Assembly: GCF_013407955.1 (NCBI RefSeq)
Contig: NZ_JACCBU010000001.1
Location: forward strand, 310,001 to 374,000
Direction: 5' to 3'
Source of the DNA: Microlunatus parietis
GTDB taxonomy: Bacteria > Actinomycetota > Actinomycetes > Propionibacteriales > Propionibacteriaceae
DNA length: 64,000 nt
A program made the position numbers and the translations under genes. Of the stretch, positions 26,257 to 34,700 are shown piece after piece. Every line of letters starts with the position of its first letter. Positions within the stretch are counted from its first letter, which is position 1. The notes under the pieces are model-generated. The model was not told the DNA's origin, searched no databases, and saw only the letters and a program-made list of their open reading frames with translations.

Positions 26257-26415
26257 GTGCCGGACGTGACGACACCACATCTGCCCCCGGAACCGGTCGC
26301 CGATGCACCGGACGACGGCGTTCCCGGGGCGTTCCAGACCGTACCCGGACTGAATCTGATCACCGTCGAAGGCGCCGATGCCGGCGTCTGCGCCCCGGGC
26401 GAGGTGTGCGACTGA
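26257..26415 (+). CDS. Small ORF with C-terminal Cys pair, coupled to DsbA-like gene
   Basis: A 52-codon frame (GTG 26257, or 49 codons from GTG 26266) ends TGA at 26413-26415, overlapping the ATG of the next gene as TGATG. It encodes an acidic peptide ending 'DAGVCAPGEVCD', with two Cys five residues apart. Pro-rich N-terminus, no signal peptide or helix. Frame preference looks coding (third positions G/C) and the coupling suggests it is translated. It may be a redox partner, a substrate peptide, or just a leader. I do not recognise a family. Confidence 0.45.
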   Translation: MPDVTTPHLPPEPVADAPDDGVPGAFQTVPGLNLITVEGADAGVCAPGEVCD

Positions 26416-27104
26416 TGTCCGCCGACCCGTTCGTCCTCGAAGCCGGCCGGCTGCGGATCGACATCTGGAGCGACATCATGTGCCCCTGGTGCTACCTCGG
26501 CGACGCGGCCCTCGACCACGCCCTGCGCGATTTCCCGTACGCGGACCGGGTCGACATCCGGTACCACAGCTTCCTGCTCCGGCCCGACCTGCCGTCCGAC
26601 CGGCCGACCGACCTGTACGAGTTGATCAGCAGCGGCCGCGGCGTCTCGCGGGAGGAGGTCGACGCCGGCCACGCCATGCTCGAGGAGCGGGGCCGCGCGC
26701 TCGGCCTGGACTACCGGTTCGACAAGGCGATCGCGATCAACTCCACGTCCGCGCACCGGCTCAGCCACGTCGCGCTCGACGCCGGGCTGCAGCGGGCCAT
26801 GATGCAGCGCCTCTTCCTCGCCTACTTCACCGAGGGCCGCAACGTCGCCGACTACGACACGCTCACCGAGCTCGCCGAACAGGTCGGGCTCGACCCGGTC
26901 ACGGTGCGCAAGGCACTGGAGAGCGGAGCCCACCTCGACGACGTCCAGGACGACCTCACGCTGGCCCGGGAGCTCGGCATCCAGGGCGTCCCGTTCTTCG
27001 TCTTCAACGGAAAGTACGCGGTCTCGGGCGGCCAGCCGGTCGAGGTGTTCCGGCAGACCCTCGACACCGTCTGGGGCGAACTCTCCCCCGCTCCCGCCGG
27101 CTGA
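26415..27104 (+). CDS. DsbA-family oxidoreductase, FrnE-like
   Basis: A 229-residue thioredoxin-fold protein with the active site 'DIMCPWCYLG' (CPWC, residues about 23-26) and the helical insertion typical of FrnE/2-hydroxychromene carboxylate isomerase-type proteins. The cis-Pro motif 'GIQGVPFFVFNGKYAVSGGQ' near the end closes the site. It is cytosolic: no signal sequence. The ATG at 26415 overlaps the stop of a small cysteine-containing ORF. Divergent from an HxlR regulator that may respond to thiol or quinone stress. Confidence 0.9.
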   Translation: MSADPFVLEAGRLRIDIWSDIMCPWCYLGDAALDHALRDFPYADRVDIRYHSFLLRPDLPSDRPTDLYELISSGRGVSREEVDAGHAMLEERGRALGLDYRFDKAIAINSTSAHRLSHVALDAGLQRAMMQRLFLAYFTEGRNVADYDTLTELAEQVGLDPVTVRKALESGAHLDDVQDDLTLARELGIQGVPFFVFNGKYAVSGGQPVEVFRQTLDTVWGELSPAPAG

Positions 27105-27171
27105 CGTCACTCCCGTACCACCTCACCAGGTTTCCTGGCGCAATACCAGAGAAGCTTCTCGGGTAAAGCGA

Positions 27172-27198
27172 CAGTTTTTCACGTAACGTGAAAAACTG
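27172..27198. terminator. Bidirectional terminator with perfect 12-bp stem
   Basis: CAGTTTTTCACG-TAA-CGTGAAAAACTG pairs over 12 bp. It lies between the convergent DsbA-like and tyrA genes. Two further palindromes precede it: CCAGG-TTT-CCTGG at 27,126-27,138 and GAGAAGCTTCTC at 27,149-27,160. Confidence 0.7.
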
Positions 27199-27233
27199 GC
27201 AGGCCCTCGGCAAAGGGCAGGCACCCGCGAAGG

Positions 27234-28325
27234 TCAGGGTTCGACGGTCCAGCCGCGGTCGGTGATCGCGCGGACCAGGGCGGCCTCCGTGGCGGGGTCG
27301 ACGGACAGGGAGAGGTAGCCGACCTCGCGGACCTGGTCGTGCTCGATCGCGATGTCCTCGACGTTGACGCCGGACTCGCCGACCAGGGCGAACAGGCGGC
27401 CCAGCGCGCCGGGCTCGTCGGGGATCTGCACGACGACCCTGCTGTACGCGACGGCGGCCCGGCCGTGCTTGCCGGGGATCCGGCGGGTGCCGGTCACGCC
27501 GTGGGACAGCACGGCCCGCAGCTCGTGGGTCTCGGGCTGTTCCAGGGCCTTGATCAGCACCTGGAGTTGATCATGGACCTGGCGCAGCTCGGACAGCACG
27601 GCACCGGAGTTGCTGCCCAGGATCTGTTCCCACAGGCCGGGGTCGGAGCCGGCGATCCGGGTCACGTCGCGCAGGCCCTGGCCGGCCAGCAGCAAGTCGT
27701 CCGCGGGGATGTCGTTCAGCCGGCCGGCGGTCAGCACCGACATCAGGTGCGGCAGGTGCGAGACCCGCGCCACCGCGGCGTCATGATCATCGACGTCCAT
27801 GATCACCGGCCGGGCGCGGCAGGCGGCGACCACCGCGCGCACCGTGTCGACCGCCGCCGCCGCGGACCGCCGGTGCGGCGTGATCACCCAGGTCCGGTCG
27901 ACGAACAGGTCGGCCCGGGCGGTCATCGGCCCGGAATGCTGGGAGCCCGCCATCGGGTGCGACCCGACATAGCGGCCGAGCTCCGGTTCGCTGTCCCACA
28001 AGGAATGCAGCACGCCTGCCTTGACCGAGCCGACGTCGGTCACGGTCGCGTTCGGATACGTCCGCAGTGCGTCGCTGATCACTCCGGGCAAGACCCGCGG
28101 CGGCACCGCGGCCACCACCAGCCGGACCTCCTCCGGGACCGCCGGGGTCACCGTACCGGCGCCGAGTTCGGCGGCGACCCGGGCATGGCTGGCCTTGGCG
28201 TCGACCAGGTGCACCAGCCAGCCGGCCGCGGTCAGCGCACAGCCGACCGAGGCACCGACCAGGCCGGCGCCGATGATCACCGTCGGGCCCACGGGCTCAG
28301 CGGTGACGGGCCGGGATGCGGTCAC
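27234..28325 (-). CDS. tyrA: Prephenate dehydrogenase with ACT domain
   Basis: A 363-residue enzyme of tyrosine synthesis that oxidatively decarboxylates prephenate with NAD+. The Rossmann motif is '[16 protein letters not shown]'; '[13 protein letters not shown]' and '[12 protein letters not shown]' bind the substrate; '[11 protein letters not shown]' follows. The C-terminal ACT domain (about 288-363, '[21 protein letters not shown]') probably gives feedback control. GTG 28325 overlaps the prcA stop (GTGA). In many actinobacteria tyrA directly precedes cmk; here it is coupled to the proteasome operon. Confidence 0.93.
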   Translation of the reverse strand: MTASRPVTAEPVGPTVIIGAGLVGASVGCALTAAGWLVHLVDAKASHARVAAELGAGTVTPAVPEEVRLVVAAVPPRVLPGVISDALRTYPNATVTDVGSVKAGVLHSLWDSEPELGRYVGSHPMAGSQHSGPMTARADLFVDRTWVITPHRRSAAAAVDTVRAVVAACRARPVIMDVDDHDAAVARVSHLPHLMSVLTAGRLNDIPADDLLLAGQGLRDVTRIAGSDPGLWEQILGSNSGAVLSELRQVHDQLQVLIKALEQPETHELRAVLSHGVTGTRRIPGKHGRAAVAYSRVVVQIPDEPGALGRLFALVGESGVNVEDIAIEHDQVREVGYLSLSVDPATEAALVRAITDRGWTVEP

Positions 28326-29110
28326 TGATCCTCGGTATCCGCGGGCGGGGTCTGCCCCGCGACAGGCTCCGGGGTCGTTGCGGCCTGGACAGGCTCAGCG
28401 GACGCCGGGGCGTTGAGTTGTTCGGCGAGCCGGTCGCCGCGGATCCGGCGGAACTTGCGGGGCAGCGCGCGGGTGCGGTCCAGGACGGCGACCTCCAGCG
28501 ATTCCACGCCCAGTTCACGCGCCGGGGCGCCGGAGCCCTGGTCCGAGCCGAGGGCCCGCACCGCGAGCCGGATCGCCTCGGTCAGCCCGAGGCCGGGACG
28601 ATAGCCCTCCCGGACCGTCTCGGCGATGGCCTCGGCGGAGCCGCCCATCACGGCGAAGTCGTCCTCGTCGTTGACCGAGCCGTCGTAGGTGAGCCGGTAG
28701 ATCTGGTCCGAGGCGTGCTCGGTGCCGAGCTCGGCGACCACGATCTCGACCTCGTACGGCTTCTCACCGCCGGACGAGAAGATCGTCCCGAGCAGCTGCG
28801 CGTACGCGTTCGCGAGGCCGCGCCCGGTCACGTCGGTCCGGTCGTAGCTGTAGCCGCGCAGGTCGGCGTAGCGGATGCCGGCCGTGCGCAGGTTCTCGAA
28901 CTCGTTGTAGCGGCCGACCGCGGCGAAACCGATCCGGTCGTAGATCTCGCTCACCTTGTGCAGCGCCTGGGACCGGTTCTCGGCGACGAACAGGATGCCG
29001 TCGGCGAAATGCAGCACGACGACCGAACGGCCGCGGGCGATCCCCTTCCGGGCATAGTCGGCCCGGTCCTTCATCAGTTGTTCGGGCGCGACGTAGAACG
29101 GCATGCTCAT
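28322..29110 (-). CDS. prcA: 20S proteasome alpha subunit
   Basis: A 262-residue alpha subunit; seven form each outer ring and gate the core. N-terminal '[21 protein letters not shown]' is the gate-forming segment conserved in actinobacterial PrcA. '[15 protein letters not shown]' and '[23 protein letters not shown]' follow. A Pro/Ala-rich tail of about 35 residues ends in 'TEDQ'. It overlaps prcB by 4 bp and tyrA by 4 bp, so the three are co-translated. Confidence 0.97.
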   Translation of the reverse strand: MSMPFYVAPEQLMKDRADYARKGIARGRSVVVLHFADGILFVAENRSQALHKVSEIYDRIGFAAVGRYNEFENLRTAGIRYADLRGYSYDRTDVTGRGLANAYAQLLGTIFSSGGEKPYEVEIVVAELGTEHASDQIYRLTYDGSVNDEDDFAVMGGSAEAIAETVREGYRPGLGLTEAIRLAVRALGSDQGSGAPARELGVESLEVAVLDRTRALPRKFRRIRGDRLAEQLNAPASAEPVQAATTPEPVAGQTPPADTEDQ

Positions 29111-29952
29111 GAAAGCGGGGCTCCTGGTCCGTCGGGGCGCCGCAGTCGGCCGGTCAGCATCTGGTCGACGAGCTCGGCCACCCGCGGCTCGGCGACTCGC
29201 TCGACCCCGTCCGGTCCGGCGACCATGATCACCGGGTAGATCTTGCGGGCGACGTCCGGTCCGCCGGTCGCCGAGTCGTCATCGGCCGCGTCGTACAACG
29301 CCTGGATCACCGCCGTCGCCGCCCCGGCCGCGTCCAGGTCGGGCCGGTACAGCTTCTTCAGCGATCCCCGGGCGAACACCGACCCCGAACCGATGGAGTG
29401 GAACTCGTGCTCCTCGTAGCGGCCGCCGGTCGGGTCGTAGGAGAAGATCCGGCCCCGGCCCGCGGGCTCGTCCCAGCCCGCGAACAGCGGCACCGCGATC
29501 AACCCCTGCATCGCCAGCGGCAGGTTGCCGCGGACCATCGTGGCGAGCCGGTTCGCCTTACCCACCAGGGAAAGCGACGACCCCTCCAGCTTCTCGTAGT
29601 GCTCGAGCTCGAGCTGGAACAACCGGATCAGATCGATCCCGACCCCGGCCGACCCGGCAATGCCGATCACCGAGAACTCGTCGGCCGGATAGACCTTCTC
29701 GATGTCGCGCTGGGCGATCATGCTGCCCGCCGTCGCGCGCCGGTCCCCGGCCAGCACGACCCCGCCCGCGAACGTCGCCGCGGCGATCGTCGTGCCGTGG
29801 GGCGACAGCGCGCCGGCGTCGCCGCTACCGAGCTCCCCCGCCCGGCTGGTCGGCAACACGTGAGGTGCGACCGCGGAGGCGAACTCGTAGAACGACGACG
29901 TACCGACCTTCATGTATTCCGGTGACAGACCTATCGACGACAGACCGCTCAC
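29107..29952 (-). CDS. prcB: 20S proteasome beta subunit
   Basis: A 281-residue proprotein of the catalytic ring. Self-cleavage is expected between Gly53 and Thr54 ('[12 protein letters not shown]'), leaving the catalytic N-terminal Thr. '[21 protein letters not shown]' includes the active-site Asp and Lys, and '[15 protein letters not shown]' follows. The propeptide of 53 residues is typical in length. It overlaps pup (ATGA) and prcA. Confidence 0.97.
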   Translation of the reverse strand: MSGLSSIGLSPEYMKVGTSSFYEFASAVAPHVLPTSRAGELGSGDAGALSPHGTTIAAATFAGGVVLAGDRRATAGSMIAQRDIEKVYPADEFSVIGIAGSAGVGIDLIRLFQLELEHYEKLEGSSLSLVGKANRLATMVRGNLPLAMQGLIAVPLFAGWDEPAGRGRIFSYDPTGGRYEEHEFHSIGSGSVFARGSLKKLYRPDLDAAGAATAVIQALYDAADDDSATGGPDVARKIYPVIMVAGPDGVERVAEPRVAELVDQMLTGRLRRPDGPGAPLS

Positions 29953-30149
29953 TGCCCACCCTTCTGAACGAAGCTCCGGACGAACTCCTCGGCGTTGACC
30001 TCGAGCACATCATCGATCTCGTCCAACAGCGAATCGACGTCGGAATCCAGCTCCGCCTTGTGCGCGGTGTCAGCCGGGGCGATCTCGTCGACCTCCTGTT
30101 CCTCGTGGGAAGTACGGGCCCGTCGCCGGGTGTGCTCGGTCTCAGCCAT
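29949..30149 (-). CDS. pup: Prokaryotic ubiquitin-like protein Pup
   Basis: A 66-residue disordered, acidic protein ending 'FVQKGGQ'. The C-terminal Gln must be deamidated by Dop to Glu before ligation to target lysines. The helix-forming stretch '[20 protein letters not shown]' binds the Mpa coiled coil. GGAGGAGAAC precedes the ATG. It heads the pup-prcB-prcA-tyrA overlap chain; dop, usually next door, lies 7 kb upstream behind an Rhs gene. Confidence 0.97.
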   Translation of the reverse strand: MAETEHTRRRARTSHEEQEVDEIAPADTAHKAELDSDVDSLLDEIDDVLEVNAEEFVRSFVQKGGQ

Positions 30150-30773
30150 GACGTTCTCCTCCTCCAGCGTCGGGGCCTCCGGTGGGTGACCCGTGTCCTG
30201 GTTGTCAGATCAAGCCTAGTGTCCACGTACGACAGGGCTCCGGAGATACCACCCTCCGGCCGAAGAGTTGTCGGATCGGGTCCTGAGTGCCAACGAGTCG
30301 GCCAAGGACTCGCGCTCGTCGAGGATGGCCTGCCTGGGCCGGGTGCCGCTTCGCGTGGCGGCGTCCCGGTTGCGGCGGACCTCGCGCAGGCCGCTCAGAC
30401 CAAGCCACGGAGTGCCGTCCGGCTCGCCCGCCGCCGGCGCCCATGCTTTCGAAACGGATGCAAACCCGGGCCGCCAGAAGATCTTACGGTCCTCGCCGCC
30501 ACCGCTCTCGCCGAGTGGACGATCTGACCCGATACCGCGCCGGAAGCGAGGTGTCCGGAAGCGAGGTCAAACTGTCCGCTCGATGGGGGCCGGTGCAAGT
30601 GACCAGCGGCCGGCCAGCAAGATCTCCGGAGCTTGTCGCTGAGTACAGGCTCTTTCACCGGCGGCGGCCTCGGTCCGTTCTGTTCCCACACGGACGGTCG
30701 GTGGGTGTGGGTATTGATAACGGCCCAGCCTGCCGCGACCGCGTGCACTCGACGTCCTGCCGGAACTCGTTTC
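30150..30773. other. Promoter region of pup and unassigned DNA
   Basis: The first 100 bp hold the pup ribosome binding site and presumably its promoter. The rest (about 30,240-30,770) has open frames on both strands but none with a convincing start, codon pattern or family features. A direct repeat GGAAGCGAGGT occurs at about 30,542 and 30,556. The stretch may be a decayed toxin-immunity or transposon remnant. Confidence 0.45.
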
Positions 30774-31138
30774 TCACTCCCCTAGCAGCATTTCGTCGAT
30801 CGCAGTCAATTGTTCGACCGTAAGTTCCGGGGGATCCGACTCGGTGGCGACGGCCACGAAGTCCGCGGGTAGCCAACTGTCGTGATGTTCGACATAGTGA
30901 CCAAGATCGCTGTACCACACCCATGTCCCGTCCGTATGGAAAGGAACGGACCGAGTTGGCCACCAGCGAAGCAATCCGAACCCAGGATTCCTGACGCAGC
31001 CAGCACCGGAGCATTCCGCAGATAGGTGAGCACTCTCGCCTTCTGCGCTTCTGCGAGCTCCACGGTGCGATGGATCGACTCTCCGTCCTGATCTCCGTAC
31101 GGAAGCTCCCGGTAGAAACCGAGCCGAGCTAGCGACAT
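30774..31138 (-). pseudogene. Orphan immunity-like protein, frameshifted
   Basis: Two overlapping frames join into one protein of about 120 residues: 'MSLARLGFYRELPYGDQDG' to 'YLRNAPVLAAS', then in the next frame 'RNPGFGLLRWWPTRSVPF', 'TDGTWVWYSDLGHYVEHH' and 'LPADFVAVATES'. The shift lies near 30,990-31,005 and one lost base explains it. Similar small proteins with the 'DGxWxWxxDLxYYV' pattern are common in actinobacteria, often near toxin loci. An immunity role is inferred from position downstream of the Rhs gene. Confidence 0.6.
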
Positions 31139-31180
31139 CTCATCCTCCTGACCCGACGGATTCTCGCACGAGTTTCCTGG

Positions 31181-31336
31181 TCAGGCGCCAGGATGGATCG
31201 CGTCGCCTGCCTTGAGCGGAATGTCTTCGAGTGCAACGGTTGCCGCGCTGCCGTCCGGCGTGACCAGGATCGGCTGGTCACCGCCCAACGCGGCCACGAA
31301 AGACCGCGACTGCACAAAGGCCGTGCTCGAATCCAT
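31181..31336 (-). CDS. Short ORF in the Rhs immunity region
   Basis: A 51-residue frame from ATG 31336 (an in-frame TGA lies 6 bp before it): 'MDSSTAFVQSRSFVAALGG' followed by 'PILVTPDGSAATVALEDIPL' and 'DAIHPGA'. It reads like a beta-rich fragment of a larger protein, perhaps a displaced toxin or immunity remnant. No family recognised; no clear ribosome binding site. Confidence 0.35.
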   Translation of the reverse strand: MDSSTAFVQSRSFVAALGGDQPILVTPDGSAATVALEDIPLKAGDAIHPGA

Positions 31337-31407
31337 CACCGCTCACCAGGCACTCGGCGTTCTGCCGGAATCAGTGGGCGAGCTGCGAATCGCGACATCG
31401 CCTGAAC

Positions 31408-31713
31408 TCAGGACGGATCCAGGTGCCGCAGGAGGCCTTCGCTGTAGTAGCGAACCTTTGCGTCGCCCAGTGCGGCGGCGATCCTGCCAGCCAGGTCCAA
31501 CCCTAGTTGATCGAGCTCCGAGATTTCGGTCTTCATCGTCTCTCGCTGCTGAGTGGAGGCCGGGATAACCTGCTGATACCGGTCATTCCAGGACCGGATC
31601 TCTTGCGCGAGGTCCGCAGGAATACCCGATTCTCCAGGAGAAATCTGCTCGCCACTCCCGTCGTCCCGGATTGAAGGCTCCAGATAGTCGGCGGCCAAGG
31701 TCAGATATTTCAT
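31408..31713 (-). CDS. Probable cognate immunity protein of the Rhs toxin
   Basis: A 101-residue acidic, helix-rich cytoplasmic protein ('MKYLTLAADYLEPSIRDDGS', 'IPADLAQEIRSWNDRYQQV', 'LDQLGLDLAGRIAAALGDAKV'). Its ATG overlaps the Rhs stop codon (ATGA), so the two are made together, exactly as expected for a polymorphic toxin and its neutraliser. No named immunity family is evident to me. Base composition is visibly more AT-rich than that of the housekeeping genes. Confidence 0.7.
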   Translation of the reverse strand: MKYLTLAADYLEPSIRDDGSGEQISPGESGIPADLAQEIRSWNDRYQQVIPASTQQRETMKTEISELDQLGLDLAGRIAAALGDAKVRYYSEGLLRHLDPS

Positions 31714-34700
31714 AGCTTCCTAAATGTCCTGTGGAAGATTAGCTCGGTTTCTGGATTAACGGCAATCTCGAACACCCCGTCAGACCCATTGATCGACCCC
31801 GGCTGACGATAGAGAAGAGAGTTGTCAGCCTGCGTTATGGGCGTCGCACTCAGGACGGTATCGTCAAACGAATAGGGAAAATTGTGCGCTCTGGGGTCTT
31901 CCAATCCGCGCGCGCGAATACGCGGATGGTACGAATAGTTATGCGAATAGGCCAACCGGTCCGACGGAGTCGTCGCTGCCGTGCCGCTTGGGGTCGGCCT
32001 CACGCCCCGCAGGTTCCGGACCCCGGTGACCAGCCCGTGCCCGCCGGCTCCGCCGGCACCGCCGAGGACCGCGCCCTGCACGGCACCCGTCGTCGTCGCG
32101 GTGAGGAAGCCGCTCACGCTGTGCGGGCCGGGACCCGTGGCGTAGCGATAGCCGCCCATCCCGGCACCACCCGCGCCGCCCGCGACCGCCCCGTTGATCG
32201 CGGCGGCCTTCCAGCCGGTCGCACCGACCCGGGTGGCGAGTCCCAGCCCGCCGATACCGCCGAGCGCGCCGGAGACGGCGACCTGGCCCCAGTTGACCTC
32301 GCCGGTCGTCGCCTTCTGAATGATCGTGTCGGCGCCCGCCGAGATGAGCATCATGCCCGCCGGCCCGCCGACACCGGTCGCCATCAGCACGCCGCCGGCG
32401 ATCACCATCGCCCCGCCGGCCAGGTATTCCCAGTTGTTCCCGACCCACTCCGTGGTCGCGTCCCAGGCCTTCTCGTACCACGGCTTGCGGGCGTTCTCCA
32501 GATCGGCCTGCGACACCGGCTTCAGCCCGGTCGGGTCGGCCGCATGCAACGGATCGTTGCCGGCGTAGGAGTACGGGTTCCCGGCCCAACCGGCCCCCGG
32601 CACCGGATCCAGCGGGTCCACCGACAGGAAACCACGCGTGGCCGGATCGTAGGCCCGCGCGTGCAGCCACTCCAGACCGGCGATCCGCAGTTCGCCGGCC
32701 GCGCCGACGCTGACCCCGCCCGTCGCACCGGGCAGACCGACCGCACGCCCGGGCTCGACGCTCCACGGGTCGGCGCCCGTGGCCCGGGTGGAGCGCCACC
32801 CCGACGCCGCCCATTGGTCACCGACGCCGGTCATCCCGGCCGCGCCGAGAACTGACGTCGCGCCCACCTGCACCAGTCCGGGCGCGTACGGATCGGCGCT
32901 GTCCCAGAACGTCGGCAGCTCCGTGTCCCCGGAGGTGACGGAGGCGAGTTCGCCGGTCGCGTCCACATGCATTCGGGTCCGCCGGACCTGATCGCCGGAG
33001 CGGTCCGCGACCTCGGCCAGATAGCCGGTCGGCGACCAGGAGTAGTTCCGCACCCGGCCGTCGGCGAAGGACGTCCGCAGCCGCCGGCCGGCACCGTCGT
33101 ACTGGTGCCGGGTGGTGCCCTCGGCATCGGTCACCGACGTCAGTTGCCCGGCGGCGTCGTAGCCGTAGTCGCACGACTGGGCACCGTGGCTCTCGGCGAC
33201 CAGGCGGCCGGCCAGGTCGTACTGCCAGCGGGAGATCACGTCGCCGACGGCCTGGCCGACCAGTTGGTACGCCGCGTCGTAGTCGAACCGGGCGGCTTCG
33301 CGGGAGCCGTCCGCGGCCGTCTTCTCGATGGCAACGATCCGGCCGTCGACGTCCCGGTCGATGGCGGTCCGCGCCGACCCGCCGGCCTCGGTGAGTACGT
33401 GACCGGTGACGAAACCGTCGGCGTAGCTCCACGACTGCGACACCCCGGCCGCCGCGGCCTCGACCAGCCGGCCGGATCGATCGAGGGTGAGCCGGGTCCG
33501 GCCGAGCAGCGGATGGTCGATCTCGGTGAGCCGGCTCGCCGCGTCATAGCCGTACGTCGTCGTCGCGCCGTCCGGGGTCGTCATCCCCGTCCGGCGTCCG
33601 GCCGCGTCGTAGGTCCAGCTGACGGACTGGCCGTCGCGGGTCCGCCGGATCAACTGGTGCCGGCGGTTCCACTCCAGCTCGCTGACGCTGACCCGGTCCC
33701 GGCGAGACCGGTCGGTGACCGTGACCCGCCGGTTGCGCAGGTCGCGACTGATGGTGCTGACCGTCCGCCCGTCGACGGCGATCGAGGCGACCCGGCCGGC
33801 GGCGTCGTAGGTCCACTCGGTCCGCCGGCCGCCGGGATCCTCCTGCCACGTCTGGCGACCGAGCGGGTCGTAGCCCGCGCGGGTGGTCCGGCCCAGCGGG
33901 TCGGTCTCCGCGACACACCGGTTCTGGGCGTCGAACTCGCGCCGGGTGACGTGGCCCAGCGGATCGGTGATCGTCGTATTGCGTCCGGCCGCGTCGTAGT
34001 CGTACCGCGTCACTCCGCCGTTGCCGTTGATGGCGGCGATCAGCTGCCCGGCCGCGTCGTAGCGGAACCGGCGCCGGCCGCTGCTCGGGTCGGTGATCGC
34101 GACCACCCGGCCGGCGAGGTCGTACTCATAGCGGGTGCGGCCGACCCCGGGGATGAAGCTCGCGGCAAGTCGTCCGCCGCGGTCGTAACTCAGCCAGCCG
34201 AGCTCGCCGGTCGGCAGCCGCAGCTGCACCGGGCGGCTGTCCGCGTCATAGCTGATCGTGGTGCGGTTGCCGAGCGCGTCGATCGTCGCGCTCCGCCGGC
34301 CACAGGCGTCGTATTCGAACCGGGTCACGTCGCCGACCGGCGAGGTGACCGCGACCACACGGCCGGCGGCGTCCCGCTCGATCCTGGTCAGTGCGCCCTC
34401 GGCGTCGAGCAGCTCCACCGGCCGGCCACACCGGTCGTAGGTGGTGATCGCCGCCGACCCGTCGACCTGCCCGACCGCGACCGGCCGGCCCAGCTCGTCG
34501 AACCGGTGAGTCAGGGCCCCCGTCGCGTCCCGCGACACGACCCCGCCGGTGGGGTCGGCGGTGACCGAGAGCTCGTGGCCGAGCGGGTCGATCACGGAGT
34601 CGGCCGCGCCGCCGGCGCCGTAACGCCAGCTCCAGGAATGTCCGTCCGGCGTCGTGGTCCGGCTCAGCCGGGACAGCGAGTCGTGCTCGAACCGCCAAGT

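Noticed and set aside
30240..30770. Transposase remnant near pup
   Set aside because: Direct repeats such as GGAAGCGAGGT are visible, but I could not match any frame to a transposase motif, so I did not call an insertion sequence.
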